A stretch of 64,000 bases of DNA from Methylocaldum sp. 14B. Its GTDB lineage: Bacteria > Pseudomonadota > Gammaproteobacteria > Methylococcales > Methylococcaceae. The notes below the pieces were generated by a model, which was not told the DNA's origin, searched no databases, and saw only the letters and a list, made by a program, of their open reading frames with translations. Shown here piece after piece: positions 41,537 through 51,903 of this stretch. The stretch is taken from assembly GCF_002005105.1 (NCBI RefSeq), contig NZ_MSCV01000014.1, positions 62,001 through 126,000 on the forward strand, read 5' to 3'. Numbering within the stretch: the first letter of the stretch is position 1; every line of letters starts with the position of its first letter. A program made the position numbers and the translations under genes.

Positions 41537-42195
41537 TGGAAGAAGGCTTGTTTCAGTTTGCGCTAACGGCTTTTCTGACTTTGGCCGTGGTCGTTGATCC
41601 GCCCGGCGCGGCACCGATGTTTATCGCTTTGACCCGCGGACTGGGAAAAAGCGAGCGGCGCAAGACCTTGAGCCGCGCTTTGCTCATCGCTTTCGGCGTA
41701 ACGGTTTTTTTTCTGCTGGCCGGCAAATATCTGCTCGCGCATCTCGGGGTTACCGTGCACGCGTTCGCGATCAGCGGAGGCATTCTCCTTTTCGTGACCG
41801 CAATGCCCATGCTGTTCGGGCAGCGTGCCGGCCTTCAGGCGCCTAAAGTCGAGGAAAAGCGCACGGCAGGCGAAGACATCGCGATTTTCCCGCTCGCAAT
41901 ACCCTTGCTTTCCGGGCCCGGCACCATTACCGCCGTTCTGCTGCTAGCCAATAGAGCCGGTACGGATACCCGTCGCATGAGCGTGCTTGCCGGCGTCATC
42001 GCCGCAATTTATCTGATCACGTGGTTGCTGTTGTACGTCAGCGAAATCGTTACGGGATACCTCGGCGAAAGCAAGGTGCATATTATTACCCGCGTCCTTG
42101 GCATCGTGCTTGCGGCGCTTGCGGCGCAATTCGTTCTCAACGGCATCGCGGGTTTTTACCATTCTTTGATCCATCCTTTAAATCAACTGCAATAA
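41536..42195 (+). CDS. MarC family integral membrane protein
   Basis: A 219-residue protein with six predicted TM helices. FALTAFLTLAVVVDPPGAAPMFIALT and IFPLAIPLLSGPGTITAVLLLA are the two half-repeats of the MarC/UPF0056 family, each with the DP/GP-type re-entrant motif. The ATG at 41536 overlaps the preceding stop; the ORF extends further upstream but those codons lie inside the preceding gene. MarC proteins were once linked to multidrug resistance, which has not held up; an amino-acid transport role is suggested for archaeal relatives. It precedes purD by 4 bases. Confidence 0.9.
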   Translation: MEEGLFQFALTAFLTLAVVVDPPGAAPMFIALTRGLGKSERRKTLSRALLIAFGVTVFFLLAGKYLLAHLGVTVHAFAISGGILLFVTAMPMLFGQRAGLQAPKVEEKRTAGEDIAIFPLAIPLLSGPGTITAVLLLANRAGTDTRRMSVLAGVIAAIYLITWLLLYVSEIVTGYLGESKVHIITRVLGIVLAALAAQFVLNGIAGFYHSLIHPLNQLQ

Positions 42196-42199
42196 AACC

Positions 42200-43477
42200 A
42201 TGAAAGTACTGATAGTCGGCGGCGGCGGACGTGAGCACGCTTTAGCCTGGAAAGCAGCGCAGTCTCCCAAAGTGGAGACGGTTTTCGTCGCACCCGGCAA
42301 TGCCGGAACGCTTGCCGAGCCGAAAGTGGAGAATCGTCCGATTGCGGCCGAGGATATTCCGGGCTTGTTGGCATTCGCTAAGGAGCGGGCCATCGATCTT
42401 ACGATCGTCGGTCCCGAAGCTCCGTTGGTGGCCGGCATCGTGGACGAATTCCGCGCGGCGGGGCTCAAGTGCTTCGGCCCCACTCGGCTTGCCGCGCAGC
42501 TTGAGGGCTCCAAGGCATTCTGCAAGGATTTTCTGGCTCGCCACGGTATTCCGACCGCCGGATACCAAACGTTTACGGCGGTCGACGAGGCGGTCGCCTA
42601 TATCCGGCGAAAAGGTGCGCCGATCGTGATCAAGGCGGACGGATTGGCCGCCGGCAAGGGTGTGGTCATTGCTCAGTCGGAACAGGAGGCGGTAGATGCC
42701 GTAACCGACATGTTGTCGGGCAATGCCTTCGGTTCTGCGGGCCATAGAGTCGTGGTCGAGGAATTCCTGAGGGGCGAGGAAGCCAGCTTCATCGTCATGG
42801 CCAACGGGCTGGACGTCCTGCCCATGGCGACGTCCCAGGATCACAAGGCGCGGGACGACGGAGACAAAGGCCCCAATACCGGCGGTATGGGCGCTTATTC
42901 GCCGGCCCCGGTGGTGACGCCGGAAATCCATGATCGCATCATGAAGGAAGTGATCGAGCCCACGCTGCGCGGAATGGCGGCGGACGGCATCCCTTACTCC
43001 GGCTTTCTTTATGCCGGGGTGATGATCACGCCGGACGGCACGCCCAAGGTGCTCGAGTTCAACTGCCGTTTCGGCGACCCCGAAACCCAGCCGATCATGA
43101 TGCGGCTCAAGAGCAATCTGGTCGATCTGTGTCTTGGCGCAGTGGAAGGACGCTTGAGCCGGGTTAGTGCCGAATGGGACGAGCGCGCCTCGTTGGGCGT
43201 CGTATTGGCGGCGGGCGGATACCCCTTCGACTATGCCAAGGGCGACGAAATCCAAGGTTTGCCGGAGAAGGCGAGTGCGGATACCAAAGTCTTTCATGCC
43301 GGTACGGCGCGGTCGGACGGCAAGATCGTTACGGCCGGAGGACGCGTGCTCTGTGTGTGCGCCTTGGGCGAATCCGTTCTGGAAGCTCAGCGGAAAGCGT
43401 ATGAACAGGTGCGAGAAATCCGCTGGGAAAACATGTATTACCGCACCGACATCGGCTACCGGGCTATAGGCCGCTGA
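42200..43477 (+). CDS. purD: Phosphoribosylamine-glycine ligase
   Basis: A 425-residue ATP-grasp enzyme of the usual length. It opens with MKVLIVGGGGREHALAWK and has VGPEAPLVAGIVDEF, KADGLAAGKGVVIA, TGGMGAYSPAPVVT and EFNCRFGDPETQ, all characteristic of GAR synthetase. It forms glycinamide ribonucleotide in de novo purine synthesis. It starts four bases after the MarC-family stop and has no clear RBS, so translation is probably coupled. No other purine gene is adjacent (purH is commonly upstream elsewhere). Confidence 0.96.
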   Translation: MKVLIVGGGGREHALAWKAAQSPKVETVFVAPGNAGTLAEPKVENRPIAAEDIPGLLAFAKERAIDLTIVGPEAPLVAGIVDEFRAAGLKCFGPTRLAAQLEGSKAFCKDFLARHGIPTAGYQTFTAVDEAVAYIRRKGAPIVIKADGLAAGKGVVIAQSEQEAVDAVTDMLSGNAFGSAGHRVVVEEFLRGEEASFIVMANGLDVLPMATSQDHKARDDGDKGPNTGGMGAYSPAPVVTPEIHDRIMKEVIEPTLRGMAADGIPYSGFLYAGVMITPDGTPKVLEFNCRFGDPETQPIMMRLKSNLVDLCLGAVEGRLSRVSAEWDERASLGVVLAAGGYPFDYAKGDEIQGLPEKASADTKVFHAGTARSDGKIVTAGGRVLCVCALGESVLEAQRKAYEQVREIRWENMYYRTDIGYRAIGR

Positions 43478-43496
43478 CCGGGCTGAAGATGGGCGA

Positions 43497-44270
43497 TCAG
43501 CGCGGCGCGGTTTTTAGCGGCAGGTTCACGACCTGCGGATAACCGTCGAGTTCGAGCCCGATGCGCAGGATTTTGGCGCTTCGGGCTTCTTCTTTTCCGG
43601 GAAAAAACAGATAGCCGTAAGCCAGTTCCCCTGGTCGTAATCGCTGGTTGCGCAGCGATTTTCCGATCAAATCCCGGCGTATGCGGTCTTCCAGGTCTTG
43701 CGAGTCTTGTCCTCCGCCGACGATTGCTCCGACACCGGCGCCCGCGGCGGCGTGTTCGGGCAGATTGTTGCTGAGTCCGTCGCCAAACCCGCCGTACAAG
43801 ATCATCCCGATAGCGAACGAGGTCAGCGCACCGGCACCGGCGCCCCATGCGGCGCCTCGCGCCGCATTGCCCATCAGGGTGCCGAACTGCATGGCACTCG
43901 CCACGCGGTTATGGGCTTGCTCGCCGGTCAGCAGCGGCCACGCCTGGGCATCCTGATCGATCAGAAACGTTTGCTGCGGGTTGACCCTGACGACGCTCGC
44001 GCTTTGATTATCGATGAGGAGACGTACCGGGAGTAGTCCGGCTTTGCGTATGTCGAATCCGAACGCTTGCTCTGCCTGTTCGGGATCAGCGTAAGCTTCT
44101 GCCGCCACACGAGCGCCCTCCACGTCCACGTGATCGCGGTTCGACGAGGGCAGCGGCACGGGAGGAATGCGGTTCTCATAGGTCATACAGGAAACCAGCA
44201 GGGCGCACATCAATAAAAGCGCGCGTCGGCCGGCCGGGAGGAAAATCGGTAGTGTCGGAGATTGTTTCAT
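43497..44270 (-). CDS. Predicted lipoprotein with glycine-zipper segment
   Basis: A 257-residue protein. From the ATG at 44270 the N-terminus is a lipoprotein signal with lipobox LVSC (Cys28). A central Gly/Ala-rich stretch (GNAARGAAWGAGAGALTSFA, then AAAGAGVGAIVGGG) has the spacing of glycine-zipper membrane motifs. The flanking beta-rich regions (VRLLIDNQSASVVRVNPQQT, ELAYGYLFFPGK) resemble envelope stress or lipoprotein domains of unknown function. The residue after Cys is Met, so outer-membrane sorting is expected. It is convergent with purD and divergent from the MoxR ATPase. Confidence 0.7.
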   Translation of the reverse strand: MKQSPTLPIFLPAGRRALLLMCALLVSCMTYENRIPPVPLPSSNRDHVDVEGARVAAEAYADPEQAEQAFGFDIRKAGLLPVRLLIDNQSASVVRVNPQQTFLIDQDAQAWPLLTGEQAHNRVASAMQFGTLMGNAARGAAWGAGAGALTSFAIGMILYGGFGDGLSNNLPEHAAAGAGVGAIVGGGQDSQDLEDRIRRDLIGKSLRNQRLRPGELAYGYLFFPGKEEARSAKILRIGLELDGYPQVVNLPLKTAPR

Positions 44271-44385
44271 TTTCTGAGAGGCCGGATCGGAGCAATCCGC
44301 GCGCTGCGGGACGATGACTTCAATTATAATCCATCGTTTTGAAGCGCCTGCGAATCGACTCACTCAAGAGGGATATACGTTACTC

Positions 44386-45390
44386 ATGTTTCAAGAGAAC
44401 GAAATTTCCGAAAGGACTTTATCGCCCGCTCAACAGGATGTGCAACGGCTCTTCCAGTTTGTGGCGGCCCAGGTAATCGGACAGGATACTCTGATCGAGC
44501 GGATGCTGATCGCGCTGCTCGCGGATGGGCACATTCTCGTGGAAGGTGCGCCCGGCCTTGCCAAGACTCGGGCGATCAACGTGCTGAGCCGGGCCGTCGA
44601 GGGCGATTTTCACCGCATTCAATTTACCCCGGACTTGCTGCCGGCCGATCTGACCGGCACCGAGATCTATCGTCCTCAGGACGGTTCGTTCCATTTTCAG
44701 CCCGGACCGTTGTTCCATAATTTGGTGCTGGCCGACGAGATCAACCGTTCGCCGGCCAAGGTGCAGTCGTCCCTGCTCGAAGCGATGGCGGAACGCCAGA
44801 TTACCGTCGGTCGCGTGACCTACAAGCTGCCGGATCTGTTCATGGTGATGGCGACACAAAATCCCATCGAACAGGAAGGAACGTATCCGCTGCCCGAGGC
44901 GCAGTTGGACCGTTTCATGCTGTATATCCGGATCGGTTATCCCGAAGCCCAGTACGAGCGCGCGATTCTGCGGCTGGTGCGGGAAGAATCCCGGCGCGGA
45001 CGTGCCGCCTCGGAGGCGGAGTTCAAGTCCGTCAGCCAAGAGACCTTGTTTACGGCGCGGCAAGAAGTGCTCGATCTCTATATGGCCGATACCCTGGAGG
45101 AATATCTGCTGCAACTGGTGCTGAGTACCCGCAACCCCGGAGCTTACGGCAAGGAACTCGAACGCTGGCTGCAATACGGCGCGAGTCCCCGCGCCAGCAT
45201 AGCCCTGGACCGGTGCGCCCGTGCCCGAGCCTGGCTGTACGGACGCGATTACGTGACGCCCGAGGACATTCAATCCATTGCTCCGGACGTGCTGCGCCAT
45301 CGCTTGATCTTGAGCTATGAGGCGGAAGCGGAAGGCGTGTCGTCGGACCGCGTTGTCCAGGAGCTGCTTCGCCGGGTAGCCGTGCCTTAA
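44386..45390 (+). CDS. MoxR family AAA+ ATPase
   Basis: A 334-residue AAA ATPase. Walker A is in VEGAPGLAKTRAI, Walker B in LVLADEINRSPAKVQ, sensor 1 in VMATQNPIEQEGTYPLPEAQLDRF, quoted in parts, and the C-terminal lid carries ASPRASIALDRCARA. The MoxR group works with VWA/DUF58 proteins as chaperones for metal-enzyme or complex assembly; the name comes from methanol dehydrogenase maturation. No DUF58 or VWA partner is next to this gene, which is unusual for the group. The ATG at 44386 is preceded by AGAGGG at a long spacing. Confidence 0.9.
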   Translation: MFQENEISERTLSPAQQDVQRLFQFVAAQVIGQDTLIERMLIALLADGHILVEGAPGLAKTRAINVLSRAVEGDFHRIQFTPDLLPADLTGTEIYRPQDGSFHFQPGPLFHNLVLADEINRSPAKVQSSLLEAMAERQITVGRVTYKLPDLFMVMATQNPIEQEGTYPLPEAQLDRFMLYIRIGYPEAQYERAILRLVREESRRGRAASEAEFKSVSQETLFTARQEVLDLYMADTLEEYLLQLVLSTRNPGAYGKELERWLQYGASPRASIALDRCARARAWLYGRDYVTPEDIQSIAPDVLRHRLILSYEAEAEGVSSDRVVQELLRRVAVP

Positions 45391-45528
45391 CCGGGCCGCT
45401 TGCGCCGATGTGCTAAAGTTCAATAAGCACATCAGACCCTTTTCGTCGGCGAAGCGGTGCGAAATCATCGTCGCTACTCGCTCGCCGGCGGCTTTAGAAA
45501 ACGAGATTACAGAGATATAGCCCGATAC

Positions 45529-46170
45529 ATGCAGCCATTCCAAGCGGAATTTATCGAATACGCACTCCAATGCGGCGTCTTGCGCTTCGGTGATTTCACC
45601 CTGAAGTCCGGTCGGCACAGTCCGTATTTCTTCAATACCGGGCTCTTCGACACCGGAGCCCGTCTGGCAAAGCTCGGCGAGTTCTATGCTAAGACCATGT
45701 TGCACGAGGGCATCAAGGCCGATGTCTTGTACGGCCCGGCTTATAAAGGTATCCCCCTGGTTTGCGCCGCGGCCATGGCCCTGGCCCGGGAAACCGGGGA
45801 GGAAGTCCCGTTCGCCTTCAATCGCAAGGAGGCCAAGGATCACGGCGAGGGCGGTTCGCTCGTGGGAGCGCCGCTTACAGGTTCGGTGCTGATCGTCGAC
45901 GACGTGATTACGGCTGGTACCTCGGTGAGGGAGTCGGTGGACATCATCCGGGCTGCCGGGGCGGTACCAAGCGGCGTTCTGATCACCCTGGATCGGCAGG
46001 AAAAGGGACGGGGCGAGCTTTCCGCGGTGCAGGAAGTCGCCAATCAGTTTCAGTTGCCGGTTTATTCCATCGTCACGCTGCGCAATATTCTCGAATTTCT
46101 TCAGAAGGCCAATCGTCGCACGGACGTTGAAGCGATTCGGGAATACCAGTCCCGATTCGGCGTGTTATGA
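45529..46170 (+). CDS. pyrE: Orotate phosphoribosyltransferase
   Basis: A 213-residue type I phosphoribosyltransferase, matching E. coli PyrE in length. FTLKSGRHSPYFFNTGLF, GPAYKGIPL, FNRKEAKDHGEGG (flexible loop) and the PRPP motif VLIVDDVITAGTSVRES are all present. It makes orotidine monophosphate in pyrimidine synthesis. I set the start at 45529, as in the family; 24 upstream codons lack similarity. The stop overlaps the next gene by four bases (ATGA). Confidence 0.96.
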   Translation: MQPFQAEFIEYALQCGVLRFGDFTLKSGRHSPYFFNTGLFDTGARLAKLGEFYAKTMLHEGIKADVLYGPAYKGIPLVCAAAMALARETGEEVPFAFNRKEAKDHGEGGSLVGAPLTGSVLIVDDVITAGTSVRESVDIIRAAGAVPSGVLITLDRQEKGRGELSAVQEVANQFQLPVYSIVTLRNILEFLQKANRRTDVEAIREYQSRFGVL

Positions 46171-47180
46171 CACCTCTAACCGGTTTTCGCGTTGCCTGGA
46201 TCACGTTTGCCGTCGCCGTTTATGGGGCGGGCAGCGATGCCGCGACTTACCGGTGGGTCGACGAAAAAGGCGCCGTGCATTACTCCGACCGGGTTCCGCC
46301 CGAGGAGGCCAAGCACCGCCGCTCCAAGCTCGATGCCCAAGGGCATGAGGTGGAAGTGCTCGAGGGGGCCAAGTCGCCGGAGCAAATCGAGGGCGAAAAC
46401 CGACTCAAGCAGTTGCGTCTCGACCAGGAGCGGATTTTGGCCGGGCAACGCGATCGAGACTTGGCGCTGCTCAGAACCTACCGCAGCGAGGAGGAGATCA
46501 ACCTGGCCTTGCAAGGAAAATTGAACATGCTGGATTCCTTGATCAAGGTGACCGAAGCCAATAAACAGCGCCAACAGGCGTTATTGGACGGACAGGAAAA
46601 GCGCGCCGCAGATCTGGAGAAAAAAGGTCAGGCGATTCCGAAAAATCTACGCGACACAATGGAAGCGGCACGACGACAGATCGCCGGTCACGAGGCGAAA
46701 ATAAAGCGCATCGAAGCCGAAAAAGCCTCAATTTCGGATAGCTTTGCCAAGGACATCGCCCGCTTCAAAGCGATCAACGACCCGAAGCGCGGCTTGAGAT
46801 GGCATCAAACCTGGATCGAGTCGCCGAATAGCGCGGATAAGTCCGATACCGGGAACATCATCGTCAGCGCTGTTTCCTGCTCAGCGGGAGCGATGTGCGA
46901 CAAGGCGTGGAGCCTTGCGCGAGCTTACCTGCTCGAACATACCGATACGCCGTTATCCATCGATAACGACAAAATCCTGCAAACGGCGGCTCCCCGTGAC
47001 GAGCGGGAGTTCACTACAACCGTTACCCGCATCACCCGCAAAACCGAGAACGTCATTTTTCTCGACATACGGTGCCGGCCGTCGACAGTCGGCGAAACGC
47101 TTTGCGCAAGCCCCGAAGTTCGCCAGATCCGTGCCGGTTTCAAGCCTTACGTAGAGGCCGGTTTGGCCGGTCCTGGGTGA
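46167..47180 (+). CDS. DUF4124 domain protein with coiled coil
   Basis: A 337-residue secreted protein. A signal peptide (to about residue 25, GSDAA) is followed by the DUF4124 motif TYRWVDEKGAVHYSDRVPPE. A long charged helical region (about 75-200, rich in Glu, Lys, Arg and Gln, with LRLDQERILAGQRDRDLALL) probably forms a coiled coil, followed by a C-terminal domain with several cysteines (AVSCSAGAMCDKAW, DIRCRPS, TLCASPE). The function is unknown. It is translationally coupled to pyrE and ends in a series of hairpins. Confidence 0.8.
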   Translation: MTPLTGFRVAWITFAVAVYGAGSDAATYRWVDEKGAVHYSDRVPPEEAKHRRSKLDAQGHEVEVLEGAKSPEQIEGENRLKQLRLDQERILAGQRDRDLALLRTYRSEEEINLALQGKLNMLDSLIKVTEANKQRQQALLDGQEKRAADLEKKGQAIPKNLRDTMEAARRQIAGHEAKIKRIEAEKASISDSFAKDIARFKAINDPKRGLRWHQTWIESPNSADKSDTGNIIVSAVSCSAGAMCDKAWSLARAYLLEHTDTPLSIDNDKILQTAAPRDEREFTTTVTRITRKTENVIFLDIRCRPSTVGETLCASPEVRQIRAGFKPYVEAGLAGPG

Positions 47181-47193
47181 GTTTCGTGAGCGG

Positions 47194-47335
47194 GCACCTC
47201 GAAAAACTTCGAGGTGCTCGTACGGGGCAGTGATGCCCCGTCGTTTTCGGCCGCGTAAGCGGCTGAAAACGTAAGCCAAGCCGAAACCGCGTTTGGGCTT
47301 GGCGAAGAGAAAAACCGCCGGGAAGGCGGTTTTTC
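47194..47335. repeat. Five consecutive hairpins between convergent genes
   Basis: In 142 bases there are five stems: 47194-47203 with 47208-47217 (10 bp, loop AAAC); 47222-47229 with 47234-47241 (8 bp, loop GTGA); 47243-47254 with 47259-47270 (12 bp with one G-T pair, loop GTAA); 47275-47282 with 47296-47303 (8 bp); and 47309-47319 with 47325-47335 (11 bp). The tetraloops AAAC, GTGA and GTAA are unusually regular; two are GNRA type. The last hairpin has A and T runs and is a bidirectional terminator. Confidence 0.85.
47309..47335. terminator. Bidirectional terminator between the DUF4124 gene and argB
   Basis: GAAAAACCGCC pairs perfectly with GGCGGTTTTTC around GGGAA. A5 on one side and T5 on the other allow termination of both convergent genes. 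Confidence 0.85.
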
Positions 47336-47357
47336 GAGGTTTCAAGCGCCGGTTCCG

Positions 47358-48777
<1,420 letters not shown>

Positions 48778-50078
48778 GATAACGTTCGGCAATGAGTCGT
48801 ATGAGTTGTTCGGCAATGGTTTTCTTCGGAGCTAGCGGCAAATAGGTATGACCGCCGTTCCAGCAAACGAAGAGCGCGTTGTCGTCGTTTTCGAATCCGC
48901 CTTTGTCACGCCCGACCCAGTTGGCGGCCACCATGTCCAGCGATTTGGCCGCCAGCTTGTGCCGGGCATAGTCTTCGAGTTTATCGGTCTCGGCGGCGAA
49001 GCCCACGGTGAACGGGCGTTTCGGCGAGGCGCTGACGGCGCTCAGTATGTCCTGGGTCTTGCGCAGTGTCAGAACCATCTCCGACTGGTTTTTCTTGATT
49101 TTTTGGTTCGCTGTGGTTTCCGGGGAATAGTCAGCCACCGCCGCGGCGCCGATATAGATATTGGCGGACGGGACCTTGTCCATGACGCAGCGGTACATGT
49201 CCGCGGCGCTCTCGACCCATGAGACCTCGTGTACGTTCGGGACCTTCAGGGCCGTGGGGCCGGTCACCAGACTGACCTTCGCGCCAGCCCGCCCGGCGGC
49301 CTCCGCAAGCGCGTAGCCCATCTTGCCCGAGCTTCGGTTGCTGATGTAACGCACCGGATCAATCGGTTCGCGGGTAGGGCCAGCGCTGATCAGGACCGAC
49401 AGTCCGGCCAGAACCCCGCCTCCGAAGAAGCTTTCCAACTCCTCCAAAATCCGTTGCGGTTCTAAGAGCCGGCCCATGCCGACCTCGCCGCAGGCCTGAT
49501 CGCCTTCCGCCGGCCCGAGTATTCGAACGCCCCGGTCGGACAGGCGGCGGACGTTCTCTTGGGTCGCCGGGTTGTCCCACATGGCCTGGTTCATGGCGGG
49601 GGCGAAGGCGATCGGGGCGCGGGTTGCCAGGCACACCGTCGACAAAAGATCGTCGCCGAGTCCGATCCGGAGCTTGGCAATGAAATCGGCCGTGGCCGGC
49701 GCGATCAGCACCAGATCCGCCCACCGGGCCAGGCTGATATGCCCCATGGCCGATTCCTCGCCGGTATCGAGCAACTCGGTATGCACCGGATTGCCAGAAA
49801 GCGCCTGAAACGTCAGCGGAGAGACGAAAGCCGTCGCTGCATGGGTCATGACGACCCGTACCGAGGCGCCGGCATTACGCAAAAGTCTGGTCAGTTCGGC
49901 AGCTTTGTAGGCGGCGATACCGCCCGTAACACCCAAAACGATGTTTTTACCGGTGAGATAGGTCAATGTTGGCTGGTTTCGATAAGAGGTTGAGCCGCCG
50001 CATTATGGCAAGTTTGCGTTACGGCTTCTATGCTTTGCTGCGATTCGGTTTGAAACACTTTATTGGACGGGGGGAGCT

Positions 50079-50753
50079 ATGCCCATCACGGATTGGCCCG
50101 ACGACGAAAGACCGCGGGAAAAGCTGCTTCAAAAAGGACCGCTGGCGTTGTCGGATGCGGAGCTGCTGGCGATTTTCCTGCGCACGGGGGTCAAAGGCAA
50201 GACTGCGGTGGATCTGTCTCGCGAACTGCTCAACGAGTTCGGCTCGCTGAGGGCATTGCTGGAAAGCGACTTCGAACGGTTCAGCCGCAGCCGCGGGCTC
50301 GGGACGGCCAAATATGCCTTGCTTCAGGCCGTGCTCGAAATGGCCCGAAGACATCTCAAGGAGACGCTCCGGCGCGGAAGCGCGCTAACCAGTCCCGACC
50401 TGACCCGCCGCTATCTCGCCGCGCAGTTGCGCAGCCATCCTCACGAGGTATTCGCGGCTCTCTTTCTCGACAATCAGCACCGGATCATCGAATTTGAAGA
50501 ACTGTTCCGGGGCACCATAGATGGAGCCAGCGTCTATCCTAGGGAAGTGGTTAAAAAGGCCTTGTCCTTCAATGCCGCGGCCGTGATATTCGCCCACAAC
50601 CATCCTTCGGGCATCGCCGAACCCAGCGAGGCCGACAAGCACATCACGCACAGGCTCAAGCAAGCCTTGTCGCTCATCGATATACGCGTGCTCGATCATT
50701 TCATCGTTGGTGACGGGGAAGCCTATTCTTTCGCTGAGCACGGGTTGATATAG
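50079..50753 (+). CDS. radC: RadC family JAB/MPN domain protein
   Basis: A 224-residue protein with an N-terminal helix-hairpin-helix-like region ([24 protein letters not shown], quoted in part) and a C-terminal JAB1/MPN metallo-domain. The metal-binding motif is in [16 protein letters not shown] (about residues 171-186). The molecular role is unsettled; the old link to DNA repair is doubtful. GGGGGGAGCT precedes the ATG. It is adjacent to coaBC-dut, as in many gammaproteobacteria. Confidence 0.95.
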   Translation: MPITDWPDDERPREKLLQKGPLALSDAELLAIFLRTGVKGKTAVDLSRELLNEFGSLRALLESDFERFSRSRGLGTAKYALLQAVLEMARRHLKETLRRGSALTSPDLTRRYLAAQLRSHPHEVFAALFLDNQHRIIEFEELFRGTIDGASVYPREVVKKALSFNAAAVIFAHNHPSGIAEPSEADKHITHRLKQALSLIDIRVLDHFIVGDGEAYSFAEHGLI

Positions 50754-50788
50754 TGCGTTGCTAAGCGATCTTGTCGATGGAGCCGAAC

Positions 50789-51472
50789 ATGCAGCGTGTA
50801 CCCGAGCCGGAATTGATGGACGAGGAAGATCAGGCCCGTGCCTATGCGGAAGCGGATTTTTCCGAGCCGCACGATCATTTCGTCTCCCTGTTTCGATCCG
50901 CGTTTCCGGACGACACGCTGGCCGGCGCAGTTCTCGACTTAGGCTGCGGTTCGGCCGACGTAACCGTGCGTTTCGCCCGCGCCTTTCCGAATTGCCGGAT
51001 CGACGGCGTGGACGGCGCCGAAGCCATGCTCGAGTTCGGCCGTAAAGCCGTTCGCTCGGCAGGCTTGGAGCAGCGTATCCGGCTGATCAGAGCCTATCTT
51101 CCCGATGCCACCTTACCGCTGACGTCTTACGATGCGGTGATCTCGAATTCGCTGCTCCATCACCTGGCCGATCCCATGGTGTTATGGGCGTCCGTGAAGC
51201 GGTGGGGAAAATCCGGCGCGCCGATTTTTATTATGGACCTGCTGCGGCCCGAGAGCGAAGAGCAGCTAAACGAACTGGTCCGGCAGTATGCGGCCGACGC
51301 GCCGGAGGTGCTGAAACGGGATTTCTCGAACTCCCTTCGTGCGGCTTACCGGCCGGATGAAATCCGCGCGCAATTGGAGAAAGCCGGCCTAGCCGATTTT
51401 GCCGTCACTATCGTCAGCGATCGTCATCTCGTCGTGTCGGGCCGACTTTCTTTGCTGGAAACCCAGCGTTAA
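50789..51472 (+). CDS. Class I SAM-dependent methyltransferase
   Basis: A 227-residue methyltransferase. Motif I VLDLGCGSADVTVRFA and acidic IDGVDGAEAML bind SAM; NSLLHHLADPM is the post-motif. I chose the ATG at 50789 because TGGAG lies six bases upstream; a TTG at 50771 and an ATG at 50777 are also in frame. The substrate is unknown. The overall pattern resembles small-molecule or tRNA-modifying enzymes of the UbiE/Methyltransf_25 type. It stands alone between radC and pfp. Confidence 0.85.
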   Translation: MQRVPEPELMDEEDQARAYAEADFSEPHDHFVSLFRSAFPDDTLAGAVLDLGCGSADVTVRFARAFPNCRIDGVDGAEAMLEFGRKAVRSAGLEQRIRLIRAYLPDATLPLTSYDAVISNSLLHHLADPMVLWASVKRWGKSGAPIFIMDLLRPESEEQLNELVRQYAADAPEVLKRDFSNSLRAAYRPDEIRAQLEKAGLADFAVTIVSDRHLVVSGRLSLLETQR

Positions 51473-51903
51473 GCGGGTGACCGAGGCCGCTTTCATGGCC
51501 GAATAGAGTCAGTTCTTGCACGACGCATTTGTCGCGTTGACTCGAGGACCGCCGCCGATTCTGTCGTTGCTCCGGACTCCGGGCAAGACGCTCAGCACAT
51601 TGTCGCCCGTGCCGCCTTAATGGCTCGGCGACACGGATCACCCTTATGCCGCATCTGTGTAAACATCTCAGACGCGGCGAATCGTCCCGGCGCATTGCTC
51701 GGCGTGTCACGGGAGGAGGCGCAGTAGAAAGGCTAAAGACAACATCGGACGCTGTGGAAAACAATCATCGTATCTGGCTGTCAATTCCAATATAGCCGTA
51801 TGGTGCAAATACCCTTGGCGGTTAGCCTAAGCGCCTTGTACTGCAAGGGTAATTGTTCTAATGTAGGCTTTTTATTAGGACTTTAGAACGATAAAGGGCG
51901 GCC
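51473..51903. promoter_or_regulatory. Gene-free interval holding the pfp promoter
   Basis: There is no gene in the first 350 bases. A good sigma-70 promoter lies at 51836-51864: TTGTAC, a 17-base spacer, then TAATGT, placing the transcript start near 51871, about 33 bases before the pfp ATG. An AAAGGGCGG site precedes the start codon. The pair pfp-hppA is probably read from here. Confidence 0.6.
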
